Source of the DNA: Streptomyces sp. NBC_01803
Lineage (GTDB): Bacteria; Actinomycetota; Actinomycetes; Streptomycetales; Streptomycetaceae
Direction of reading: 5' to 3'
DNA length: 64,000 nucleotides
Assembly (NCBI RefSeq): GCF_035917415.1
Contig: NZ_CP109073.1
Location: 3,432,501 to 3,496,500 of the forward strand
The position numbers and the translations under genes were made by a program. The notes below the pieces were generated by a model, which was given only the letters and a program-made list of their open reading frames with translations, did not search any database and was not told the origin of the DNA. Positions 8,421 through 16,633 of this stretch are shown piece after piece; the first letter of the stretch is position 1, and every line of letters starts with the position of its first letter.

Positions 8421-10709
8421 TCAGGCGGTCAGGATCTCCTCCCGCTCCTCCACGGCGTCCGGCCGCACCGCGGTGAACACCGGGTCCGTCCCGTCGGTGG
8501 GCCTGCTGAGCACATACGCCTGCGCCGCGCCGACATCGAAGTACATGCCGCGCAGATCGAGCGTGCCCTCGGCCAGCCGCTCCGCCACGCACTCGTGCAG
8601 GGTCAGGTGATCGAGCTGCTGCACCACGTTGGCAAGGCAGAGCGTCTCCAGCTCATCGACGGCCGGGCGGCAGTCGATGCGCGGAAGCGGGTCGGAGCGT
8701 CGGCGCAGCCGCTCCAGGCTGGGGCGGCCGTGCCGCAGCCAGTGCTCCAGCGAGCTGACCATCCCGTTCTCGGGCCGGGCCCCCTCCGCCGCCGTGTGCA
8801 GCGCGTGCATCGCTCCGCAGCCGGAGTGCCCGCACACGATGATGGAGGAGACGCGCAGCACCGTCACGGCGTACTCGATGGCGGCGCCCACCGAATGGTC
8901 CGAGGACTCGGTGCCGGGCGGCGGCACCAGATTCCCCACGTTCCGCACGGTGAACAGGTCGCCCGGGCCGCTTGACGTGATCATGCTGGTGACGAGGCGC
9001 GAGTCGGCGCAGGTGAGGAAGAGCTGCGACGGGCGCTGTCCCTCCTGCGCGAGCCGTGCCAGCTCCTGGCGCATCCGGGGCGCGGTGGTCCGCTGGAAAT
9101 TCCGCACGCCGCTCAGGAGCTGGTCATGCTCGGGGCGCGGACCGCCCTGCGCGGCCGGTGCGGCGGCCGTGCACTGGTGGTTGTGCCAGGGCTGCCACGG
9201 TCGGCAGCGGTGCTCCTGCTCGGCGATCGGCTCGCCGGCGCTGCCGGTGACCTCGACGCGCCCGCCCTGCGCGGCGTGTGCCGCCTGCCAGTCGTGCAGC
9301 GTCTCGTACGCGGCGTGGTCCATGAACGTGCCGTCCAGCTCGACGGCGACCTCCGCGCCGTCGGGGACCTGGCCGAGTACGCGGCTGAGCCTGGGCACCG
9401 CGAGGAACGTCAACTGGCCGCGCACGCGCACGTGGTGCCTGCCGTCCGGGAGCCGCTCGTGTGTGACACGGGTGTGGGTCAGCCGGTGCAGGGCGAGCGC
9501 GACCGCCACCGCGATGCCGATCGCCACACCCTCCAGCACGCCGAGCAGCGTGACGCCGGCCGCGGTCGCCGCGTACACCACGACCTCGCGGTGCTTGGTG
9601 ACGCTGCGGATGTGCGTGATGTTGACCATCTGGACGCCGACCACCATCACCAGGGCGGCCAGCGCGGCGAGCGGGATGAGCTGGAGCGGGCCGACCAGCG
9701 CGCCGATGGCGACCAGGACCCAGACCCCGTGCAGGACGGTGGCGCGGCGGCTGACGGCGCCCGCGGCCACGTTCGCCGAGCTGCGCACCGCGACGCCGGT
9801 GACGGGCAGACCGCCGAGCAGGCCGGACACCACGTTGGCCGCGCCCTGGCCGCGCAGCTCGCGGTCGAGGTCGGCCTTGGGCACCCGCGGCCCGCCCGCG
9901 CGCTGCCGGGCCGCCGCCAGCTTGTCGACGGCGACGGCGGAGAGCAGCGACTCCACGCTGGCGACCAGCGTCACCGTGAGCACGGCCGCGATCAGTCCGA
10001 GCACCGGGCCCTCGGGCATCTGGGACAGCGCGTGGCTGCTCCAGGCCGGCAGATCGACGCGGGGCACGTCCGTCCCGGCCGCCCACGGCAGCGCGGTGGC
10101 CACCACGACGGCGGCGAGAGCCGCCGGGACGGCCTTGCGGACCATGGCGCCGGCCCGGCCGGGCAGCCGTGGCCAGAGCAGCAGCACGGCGACGGTGAGG
10201 AAGCCGACGACGATGGCGGCCAGATGGGGGTCGGCGAGCTGGCTCGGGAGCTGCTCCACGTTCTCGATGGCGGAGCTCTCGGGGTTGCCGCCCAGGACGA
10301 TGTGGAGCTGGGAGAGGGCGATGGTGACCCCGATGCCGGCGAGCATGCCGTGCACGATCGCGGGGCTGACGACGAGCGCTGACCGGGCGACGCGCAGCGC
10401 GGAGAGGCCGAGCTGGGCGAGCCCGGCCAGGGCGGTGATGGCGCAGGTGGTGCGCCAGCCGTACTGCTGGATGATTTCGGCGGTGATCACCGTGAGCCCG
10501 GCCGCGGGGCCGCTGACCTGCAGCGGCGATCCGCCGAGCGCTCCGGCCACGATGCCGCCGACGGCCGCGGCCACCAGCCCCGCCTGGAGCGGGGCGCCGG
10601 TGGCGAGGGCGATACCGAGGGAGAGGGGCAGGGCGATGAGGAATACCGAGATGGACGCCGACAGATCGGCGCGGTTGCGCGCGGAGGAAGAGGGGGCGCA
10701 GGCGGACAT
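8421..10709 (-). CDS. SulP anion transporter fused to beta-carbonic anhydrase
   Basis: A 762-residue two-part protein. Residues 1 to about 400 are a SulP-type transporter of about 10-12 hydrophobic helices, followed by a STAS-like segment (RVRGQLTFLAVPRL to about residue 490). The C-terminal 230 residues are a beta-carbonic anhydrase: Cys567 and Asp569 in CADSR, and His628 and Cys631 in GHSGCG, give the full zinc set and catalytic dyad. Such fusions are thought to import bicarbonate or another anion coupled to CO2 hydration. ATG 10709 has GGAGACGG upstream. The STAS-like part holds a Cys/His-rich linker (HRCRPWQPWHNHQC) whose role is unclear. Confidence 0.93.
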   Translation of the reverse strand: MSACAPSSSARNRADLSASISVFLIALPLSLGIALATGAPLQAGLVAAAVGGIVAGALGGSPLQVSGPAAGLTVITAEIIQQYGWRTTCAITALAGLAQLGLSALRVARSALVVSPAIVHGMLAGIGVTIALSQLHIVLGGNPESSAIENVEQLPSQLADPHLAAIVVGFLTVAVLLLWPRLPGRAGAMVRKAVPAALAAVVVATALPWAAGTDVPRVDLPAWSSHALSQMPEGPVLGLIAAVLTVTLVASVESLLSAVAVDKLAAARQRAGGPRVPKADLDRELRGQGAANVVSGLLGGLPVTGVAVRSSANVAAGAVSRRATVLHGVWVLVAIGALVGPLQLIPLAALAALVMVVGVQMVNITHIRSVTKHREVVVYAATAAGVTLLGVLEGVAIGIAVAVALALHRLTHTRVTHERLPDGRHHVRVRGQLTFLAVPRLSRVLGQVPDGAEVAVELDGTFMDHAAYETLHDWQAAHAAQGGRVEVTGSAGEPIAEQEHRCRPWQPWHNHQCTAAAPAAQGGPRPEHDQLLSGVRNFQRTTAPRMRQELARLAQEGQRPSQLFLTCADSRLVTSMITSSGPGDLFTVRNVGNLVPPPGTESSDHSVGAAIEYAVTVLRVSSIIVCGHSGCGAMHALHTAAEGARPENGMVSSLEHWLRHGRPSLERLRRRSDPLPRIDCRPAVDELETLCLANVVQQLDHLTLHECVAERLAEGTLDLRGMYFDVGAAQAYVLSRPTDGTDPVFTAVRPDAVEEREEILTA

Positions 10710-10966
10710 GTTCCGTCTCCGTCCGTTCTATGGGGGGAGAAATCAGTGATGGCGCGTATCGCGACTCTCAAGCGTTAGTAAATGAAGAGTAATGTGGCGT
10801 AAAGCTCTCGGCTAGTCCAGTGTCCCTTTCTTCCCTTGCTTTACTCCAATTCAGCTAATTAATCATCTAAAACTCTCGTCCTCCCATCTTCTTTCACGAT
10901 TGAGAGGGAAGTTTGTCCGGTCAGGTGAGGACCGAATGAACCCCTTCTTGGGTGGTGGGAGGACCG
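10710..10966. promoter_or_regulatory. AT-rich divergent promoter region
   Basis: This spacer between divergent genes is markedly richer in A+T than its surroundings, especially 10740-10910, which fits promoters for both the SulP fusion and the deacetylase lipoprotein. I could not fix a single -35/-10 pair with confidence. Confidence 0.45.
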
Positions 10967-12214
10967 ATGGCGGTTGGATGTGGCGGACGGCGGCGGACGA
11001 CCGGGGCGGCGATCGCCGTGCTCACGCTCGTCGCCGCGGTGATGGCCGCGGGTGCCGGCTGCTCGGGCGGCGACGGCGCGTCGTCCGACGAGGGCAAGGG
11101 CGGCAAGGCGAAAGCCGGTGCCGAGAAGGCGGAGAAGGCGGAGCGGCAGCAGTCGCGGGTCCGCCTCATCGGGGACGGCTCCACCGCGTACACCGGACGG
11201 CAGCCGCGTCAGCCGAAGGCGGCCCGACTCGCGCCCGGCGAGACGCCGCCGCAGTTCGTCGTCTTCTCGTGGGACGGCGCGGGCGAGGACGGCAATGAGC
11301 TCTTCTCGCGTTTCCGCCAGGTTGGCGAGAAATACGACGCGGACATGACGTATTTCCTCTCCGGTCTCTATCTGCTCCCGGAGTCCGAGCGCACCACCTA
11401 CCGCCCGCCCGGCCGGACCCCGGGCGAGTCGGACATCGGCTATCTCAAGGACGAGAACATCGAGGCCACGCTCGAGCAGCTGCGCGCCGTGTGGCTCGAC
11501 GGCAGCGAGATCGGCACCCACTTCAACGGGCACTTCTGCGGCTCGGAGGGCGTGGCCGGCTGGTCCGTGGAGGACTGGCGCAGCGAGATCGACCAGGCCA
11601 AGTGGATGGTGCGGAACTGGAAGACCACCACCGGCTTCGACGACCTCGAACCGCTGCCGTTCGACTACGAGAAGGAGCTGGTCGGCGGGCGCGCGCCCTG
11701 TCTGGAGGGGCAGGAGAACCTGCTGAAGGCGGCGGCCGAGGAGGGCTTCCGCTACGACTCCAGCGGCAACGGGCTCCAGGTGTGGCCCGAGAAGCGGGAG
11801 GGCGTCTGGGACATCCCGCTCCAGTCGGTCCCGGTGCCGGGCCGCTCCTTCGAGACGCTGTCCATGGACTACAACTTCTACGTCAACGGCGCCGACGGCG
11901 ACCAGATGCGCGACGGGCTGCTCGCGGCGTTCGACCGGGCCCACGACGGCAACCGCGCGCCGCTGATCGTCGGCAACCACTTCGCCGACTGGAACGACGG
12001 CGCCTACGTCGATGCCGTCGAGGAGGTCATCAAGGAGCTGTGCCCGCGCGACGACGTGCGCTGCGTGTCGTTCCGCCAGCTCGTGGACTGGCTCGACGCC
12101 CAGGACCCGGCGGTGCTGGAGAAGCTGCGGACCCTGGGCGTCGGCGAGCAACCTGAGGGCGGCTGGGCGGCGTTCCTGCACGGGACGCCGGCGGCCGACG
12201 AGACCGCCCGGTGA
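10967..12214 (+). CDS. Polysaccharide deacetylase-like lipoprotein
   Basis: A 415-residue exported protein. An Arg-rich N-terminus and hydrophobic helix end in a lipobox-like AAGAGC, followed by a Lys/Glu/Ala-rich linker, so it is probably a cell-surface lipoprotein. The catalytic domain is NodB-like: VVFSWDGAG replaces the usual TFDD motif and GTHFNGHFCG provides the H-x3-H metal ligands. It is likely to deacetylate a wall or capsule polysaccharide; the altered first motif means activity is not certain. ATG 10967 is preferred over the GTG codons just upstream because GGAGGA lies at 10958-10963. Confidence 0.82.
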   Translation: MAVGCGGRRRTTGAAIAVLTLVAAVMAAGAGCSGGDGASSDEGKGGKAKAGAEKAEKAERQQSRVRLIGDGSTAYTGRQPRQPKAARLAPGETPPQFVVFSWDGAGEDGNELFSRFRQVGEKYDADMTYFLSGLYLLPESERTTYRPPGRTPGESDIGYLKDENIEATLEQLRAVWLDGSEIGTHFNGHFCGSEGVAGWSVEDWRSEIDQAKWMVRNWKTTTGFDDLEPLPFDYEKELVGGRAPCLEGQENLLKAAAEEGFRYDSSGNGLQVWPEKREGVWDIPLQSVPVPGRSFETLSMDYNFYVNGADGDQMRDGLLAAFDRAHDGNRAPLIVGNHFADWNDGAYVDAVEEVIKELCPRDDVRCVSFRQLVDWLDAQDPAVLEKLRTLGVGEQPEGGWAAFLHGTPAADETAR

Positions 12215-12217
12215 AGC

Positions 12218-12261
12218 GGTCGGGCGGTCAGGGGTCGGGCGGTCAGGGTCGGGCGGTCAGG
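12218..12261. repeat. Three near-tandem 15-base repeats
   Basis: GGTCGGGCGGTCAGG occurs three times (12218, 12233, 12247), spanning the gap between two convergent genes and running into the stop codon of the minus-strand ATPase gene. Inverted pairing is poor, so it is not an obvious terminator. Confidence 0.7.
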
Positions 12262-13246
12262 CGGGCTGCGGGCTCGCGGCGGCCTCCCGCAGCACGAACC
12301 CCGGGTCGACCTGGGCCGCGAGGTCGGTCCCGGTCCGGTCGTTGCCCCAGCTCGTCGCGTTCTTCAGGTGGAAGTGCACCATCTGCCGCGTGTACCGCTC
12401 CCAGTCGCGGCGGGCGTAGGCGGCGTCCGCGGCCTCGTGGAGCGTGCGCAGCGCCGCCGCGTTGGCCGGCTCCAGCCCGGCGAACGGACGCTGCCGGCCC
12501 CGCTCCAGGGCGCGCACCCAGTCGGAGTGGCCGAGCGTGACCAGCAGGTCCTCGCCCACCTCCTCGCGGAGGAAGTCCAGGTCCTCGGGGCCCTGCACCT
12601 TGTTCCCCACCACGCGCAGCGCGACTCCGAAGTCCCGCGCGTACTCCCGGTACTGCCGGTACACGGACACGCCCTTGCGGGTCGGCTCGGCGACCAGGAA
12701 CGTCATGTCGAAGCGGGTGAACATACCCGAGGCGAACGAGTCGCTGCCGGCCGTCATGTCCACCAAGAAATACTCCTCGCGGCCGTCCACCAGATGGTTC
12801 AGACAGAGCTCCACCGCGCCGGTCTTGGAGTGGTAGCACGCCACGCCCAGATCGTCCTCGGTGAACGGGCCGGTGACCAACAGCCGAGCCGCCGCGCCGC
12901 CGTCGAACGGGACCGCGCGGGCGCAGGTCGCGAAGACCGGGTTCTCCTCGTCGAGCCGCAGCAGCCGCGAGCCGGAGCCCGGCGGCGTGGTCTTGATCAT
13001 GGCCTCGGCGGAGGCGATGCGCGGATTGTCCCCGCGCAGATAGTCCTTGATGAGCGGCAGCCGCCCGCCGAGCGGGGGGATCGCGGCGGCCTCGTCGTCA
13101 TCGAGCCCGAGGGCTGCGCCCAGGTGCTGGTTGATGTCGGCGTCCACCGCGGTCACCGGGATGCGCTGGGCCGCCAGATACCGGATGAACAGCGAGGACA
13201 GCGTGGTCTTTCCGCTGCCTCCCTTTCCCACGAAAGCGATCTTCAT
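12257..13246 (-). CDS. CooC/MinD-like P-loop ATPase
   Basis: A 329-residue P-loop protein. It begins with the deviant Walker A motif VGKGGSGKTTL, followed by the switch AVDADINQHLG and VDMTAGSDSF. This is the SIMIBI group that includes CooC (nickel insertion), ArsA and MinD. Close relatives are widespread in streptomycetes but uncharacterised; a metallochaperone or maturation role is possible, not shown. ATG 13246 gives MKIAFVGKG; ATG 13252, two codons upstream, is equally possible. Neither has a clear ribosome site. Confidence 0.82.
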   Translation of the reverse strand: MKIAFVGKGGSGKTTLSSLFIRYLAAQRIPVTAVDADINQHLGAALGLDDDEAAAIPPLGGRLPLIKDYLRGDNPRIASAEAMIKTTPPGSGSRLLRLDEENPVFATCARAVPFDGGAAARLLVTGPFTEDDLGVACYHSKTGAVELCLNHLVDGREEYFLVDMTAGSDSFASGMFTRFDMTFLVAEPTRKGVSVYRQYREYARDFGVALRVVGNKVQGPEDLDFLREEVGEDLLVTLGHSDWVRALERGRQRPFAGLEPANAAALRTLHEAADAAYARRDWERYTRQMVHFHLKNATSWGNDRTGTDLAAQVDPGFVLREAAASPQPA

Positions 13247-13351
13247 GTTCATTAGGTTAGCGGGGCCCGTCGGCCGCCCTGACGCGGGGAGTGAACAAGT
13301 CCACTCGGACGTGTCCTTCGGGCGCGCCGCGCCGGGCCTAGGCTCGGTCCC

Positions 13352-14197
13352 ATGGGTGCGAACAACGCCGACACGACCACCGACCCCCTGGCCCCCCTCG
13401 CCGGGCTGCCCGGCGTCACCGCCGCCGTCGACGCCGTGCGCGCGGCGGTCGACGGGGTCTACGGGCACCGGGTGATGCGCCGCCGCAGCCCCGAGATCGC
13501 CGCCGAGGCGGCGCTGCGGGCGGCACGCGGTTCGGCCGCGCTGGCCGGCGCGGACTGGGCGCTGGAAGAGGTGCGCAGGCGCAGCGACTTCGGCTCCGAG
13601 GAGGAGGCCAGGACCGTCGGCGCCGCGCTGCGGCTGACCGCCGAGGCCGGGCAGCTCCTCTCCGTCTGGCGCGACTCCCCGCTGCGGGTGCTCGCCCGGC
13701 TCCATCTGGTCGCGGCGGGCGGCACGGCGCCGCACGACACCGTGGGTCGGCCCCGGCTGGCGGGTGAGGCGGTGACCGAGCCGGGGCTCGCCGCGCTGGC
13801 CACGCCGGCGCCGGGGGCGGACGCGGTGGCGGCGCGGCTGGACGCCCTGAGCGGGCTGGTCGTGCGCGGCTCGGGCGCCCCGGCGCTGGTGACGGCGGCC
13901 GTGGTGCACGGCGAGCTGCTGGCGCTGCGGCCGTTCGGCTCGCACAACGCCCTGGTGGCCCGCGCGGCGGAGCGGATCGTGCTGATCGGCGCCGGTCTCG
14001 ACCCCAAGGGCGTGACGCCGGCCGAGGTCGGCCACGCCGAGCAGGGCCGGACGGCGTATGCGGCGGCGCTCGACGGCTACGCGTCGGGCACCGCGGAGGG
14101 CGTGGCGGGCTGGATCGCGCACTGCGGGCGCGCGGTCGAGCTGGGCGCGCGCGAGTCGGTCGCGGTGTGCGAGGCGCTCCAGCGCGGCGCCGCCTGA
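13352..14197 (+). CDS. Degenerate Fic/DOC-fold protein
   Basis: A 281-residue, Ala-rich, mostly helical protein. Its central segment LRPFGSHNALVAR aligns with the Fic active-site loop HPFxxGNGRxxR, but the catalytic His is Arg and the GNGR phosphate-binding part is replaced, so AMP transfer is unlikely. Proteins of this type (often labelled oxidoreductase) sit next to the HAD and ssd genes in streptomycetes; their role is unknown. The ATG is preceded by TAGGCT at 13339-13344, only 7 bases away, which suggests a leaderless mRNA. It converges with the HAD gene. Confidence 0.72.
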   Translation: MGANNADTTTDPLAPLAGLPGVTAAVDAVRAAVDGVYGHRVMRRRSPEIAAEAALRAARGSAALAGADWALEEVRRRSDFGSEEEARTVGAALRLTAEAGQLLSVWRDSPLRVLARLHLVAAGGTAPHDTVGRPRLAGEAVTEPGLAALATPAPGADAVAARLDALSGLVVRGSGAPALVTAAVVHGELLALRPFGSHNALVARAAERIVLIGAGLDPKGVTPAEVGHAEQGRTAYAAALDGYASGTAEGVAGWIAHCGRAVELGARESVAVCEALQRGAA

Positions 14198-14221
14198 CGC
14201 GCGAGCGCCGCCCCTTCCGTG

Positions 14222-15064
14222 TCAGACGGCGGTGAGCCGGGCGCCGACGGGCTGGGGCATCCGGCGGCGGCTGGCGTACCAGACCAGGCCGGCCGCGCAG
14301 GCCGCGGCGGCGACGGCGGCGCCCGCCGCGAGCGCGGGCCGGGGCGGCATGGCGAGCGAGGGCAGGCGCTGCCGCAGCCGGACCGTCCGCTCGAACGTCA
14401 GCACCGGCCAGCCGCGCGCCACGGCCTCGCGGCGCAGCCCCCGGTCGGGGTTGACCGCGTGCGGGTGGCCGACGACCTCCAGCATCGGGAGGTCGGTGAT
14501 CGAGTCGCTGTAGGCGTAGCAGCGGTCCAGGTCGTACCCCTCGGAGACGGCCAGCGCGGCGATCGCCTCGGCCTTGGCCGGGCCGTACGCGTAGTACTCG
14601 ACCTCGCCGGTGTAGCAGCCGTGCTCGACCACCATGCGGGTGGCCACCACGCGGTCCGCGCCGATCAGCTCGCCGATGGGCTCCACCACCTCGGCGCCCG
14701 ACGAGCTGACGATGACCACGTCGCGCCCGGCGGCGTGGTGCTGCTCGATGAGAGAGGCAGCCTCGTCGTAGATGATCGGATCGATCACCTGATGGAGGGT
14801 TTCCGCGACGATCTCCTTGACCTGACGCACGTTCCAGCCACGGCAGAGCGACGACAGATACTCCCGCATCCGCTCCATCTGGTCGTGGTCGGCTCCGCCG
14901 AGCAGATAGACGAACTGTGCGTAGGCGCTGCGGAGAACGCCGCGCCGGTTGATGAGTCCGCCCTGATAGAAGGACCTGCTGAAGGTGAGGGTGCTCGACT
15001 TCGCGATGACCGTCTTGTCCAGGTCGAAGAAGGCAGCCGTCCGCGGCTGGGCCAGGATTTTCAC
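14222..15064 (-). CDS. HAD-IB family phosphatase with C-terminal membrane helix
   Basis: A 280-residue HAD hydrolase of the SerB-like IB class. Motif I is FFDLDKTVI (nucleophile and acid Asp), motif II VIVSSSGAE, and motif IV YSDSITDLPML. A C-terminal hydrophobic helix (AAGAAVAAAACAAGLVW) followed by Arg residues suggests membrane anchoring. In streptomycetes this gene is called a morphological-differentiation-associated protein and lies divergent from ssd. GTG 15064 has no ribosome site; TATGCT lies exactly 6 bases upstream, so the mRNA is probably leaderless. The physiological substrate is unknown. Confidence 0.85.
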   Translation of the reverse strand: MKILAQPRTAAFFDLDKTVIAKSSTLTFSRSFYQGGLINRRGVLRSAYAQFVYLLGGADHDQMERMREYLSSLCRGWNVRQVKEIVAETLHQVIDPIIYDEAASLIEQHHAAGRDVVIVSSSGAEVVEPIGELIGADRVVATRMVVEHGCYTGEVEYYAYGPAKAEAIAALAVSEGYDLDRCYAYSDSITDLPMLEVVGHPHAVNPDRGLRREAVARGWPVLTFERTVRLRQRLPSLAMPPRPALAAGAAVAAAACAAGLVWYASRRRMPQPVGARLTAV

Positions 15065-15176
15065 GTCCCGAGCATAAAGCCCGCCATTCGGCGTACGCCT
15101 GTGCGCGTGGGTTTGCCACAGAGGGCTCTCGGGTACACCATGGAAGTCACGGATCGTTCGCGACCGTGCTAACCCG

Positions 15177-15248
15177 GTCCGACTCCTCCCCCCCCGAGTC
15201 GGCCGTGGAAAGACGACCCCCGCTCTCCCCCCCGGCGGGGGTCGTCGC
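15177..15248 (+). ncRNA. 6C-motif small RNA
   Basis: Two adjacent hairpins each display a long cytosine run in the loop. Hairpin 1 has stem CCGACTC (15179-15185) / GAGTCGG (15196-15202) and a 10-base loop with eight consecutive C. Hairpin 2 has a perfect 12-bp stem GACGACCCCCGC (15212-15223) / GCGGGGGTCGTC (15235-15246) and a loop with seven C. This is the defining architecture of the actinobacterial 6C RNA, which is typically found upstream of ParA-like and pilus-assembly genes; here ssd and tadA follow. The exact ends are inferred; the transcript may run to the terminator at 15331. Confidence 0.82.
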
Positions 15249-15309
15249 ATGTCCGGATGCGATTCTCCCAGCTCGGAGCGGTCTTCCGCCGCTTGTCCGT
15301 GGCTTTCCC

Positions 15310-15331
15310 GCCCCCTCGACGGGGGCTTTTT
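15310..15331 (+). terminator. Rho-independent terminator downstream of the 6C RNA
   Basis: Stem GCCCCC / GGGGGC with a 5-base loop followed by TTTTT at 15327-15331. It lies about 60 bases after the second 6C hairpin and 230 bases before ssd, so it probably ends the small RNA and separates it from the pilus operon. Bases 15332-15559 contain no other feature I can name. Confidence 0.7.
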
Positions 15332-15559
15332 CTCTGCCCAAATGATCACAGTGTGTGATTGACGATAGCGCCTGCGCGACCGTTTCGCGGCGCGTGCGCT
15401 GGCGTGCACCACCACGGGTGATGGAGATTTCCACAACGCTGGAGTTATCCACAGATTGAGGCCGAGACCCCCAGAAAGCGGCGAACGACGGCACCGTAAA
15501 GGCATGGCTGTCGATGCGTTCGGCGACCGGCCGGACGCGCTGTGCGAAGGGGGATAGCC

Positions 15560-16633
15560 GTGGCCGATTCCATTCTGATTCTCACGGAGGACGAGGATCT
15601 TCTTGACGACCTGCTGCGGCTGTGCGCCGCGGCGGGGGCCGATGCCGAGGTCGTGCACGGCGCGCCCGTGTCGGCCGCGCGGTGGGAGCGGGCCCCGCTC
15701 GTGCTCGTCGGCGACGACCGGGCCGTGGCGAGCCCGGAGGCCGGCCGCTGGCCGGGCCGGCGCCCCGGCGTGCTGCTCGTGGGGCGCGATCTGGACGATC
15801 ACACGATCTGGGCCCGTGGGGTGGCGCTCGGTGCCGAGCAGGTGCTCCATCTACCGGGCGACGAGCCGTGGCTGGCCGACCGCATCGCGGACGCCATCGA
15901 CCGACCGGGCACCCCGGCGCTGACCGTCGGCGTGTTCGGCGGCCGGGGCGGCGCCGGAGCCTCCTCGCTGGCCTGCGCGCTGGCGGTGACGGCCGCCCGG
16001 CAGGGGCGGCGCACGATGCTCATCGACGGCGATCCGCTGGGCGGCGGACTGGACGTCCTGCTCGGCGGCGAGCGGGTGCCGGGGCCGCGCTGGCCGTCGT
16101 TCCTCGCCGCCCGGGGGCGGCTGTCCGGCGCGGCGCTGGAGGAGTCGCTGCCCCGGCTGCACGGGCTGAGCCTGCTCAGCCACGATCGCGCGGACGGCGC
16201 GAGGCTTCCGGCCGAGGCGATGTGCACGGTGCTGACCGCCGCGCGGCGCGGCGGCGGCGTGGTGGTGCTCGACCTCCCGCGCGCCGCCGACGAGGCGGCG
16301 GCCGAGGCCCTGGTCCAGCTCGACCTGGGGCTGCTGGTGGTCCCGGGCGAGCTGCGCGCCGTGGCCGGCGCCCGGCGGGTGATCGGCACGACGGGGGCGC
16401 TGGTCCGTGACCTGCGGGTGGTGGCCCGCCCACCGGGCCCCGGCGGGCCGGCGGGCGCCGAGCTGGCGCGGCTGCTCGGGCTGCCGCTCGCCGGTGAGCT
16501 GCCCGACGAGCCGGGCCTGTCGGCGGCGGCCGACGCGGGAGAGCCGCCGGGCGCGAATGCCGGGGGCGTGCTCGCGAAGTTCTGCGCCACTCTGCTGGAG
16601 CGGGCCCTGCCCGCCGAGGGAGTCGTCGCGTGA
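15560..16633 (+). CDS. ssd: Ssd/CpaE-like septum-site determining protein
   Basis: A 357-residue CpaE/MinD-like protein. Residues 1-125 resemble a degenerate receiver domain and residues from about 128 form the ATPase with deviant Walker A GGRGGAGASSLA and LIDGDPLGGGLD. Ssd proteins of actinobacteria head the tad pilus cluster and in mycobacteria affect septum placement; in pilus systems CpaE localises the secretion machine. The GTG at 15560 follows GAAGGGGG and is preferred over the GTG at 15542. It overlaps tadA by 4 bases (GTGA). Confidence 0.87.
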   Translation: MADSILILTEDEDLLDDLLRLCAAAGADAEVVHGAPVSAARWERAPLVLVGDDRAVASPEAGRWPGRRPGVLLVGRDLDDHTIWARGVALGAEQVLHLPGDEPWLADRIADAIDRPGTPALTVGVFGGRGGAGASSLACALAVTAARQGRRTMLIDGDPLGGGLDVLLGGERVPGPRWPSFLAARGRLSGAALEESLPRLHGLSLLSHDRADGARLPAEAMCTVLTAARRGGGVVVLDLPRAADEAAAEALVQLDLGLLVVPGELRAVAGARRVIGTTGALVRDLRVVARPPGPGGPAGAELARLLGLPLAGELPDEPGLSAAADAGEPPGANAGGVLAKFCATLLERALPAEGVVA

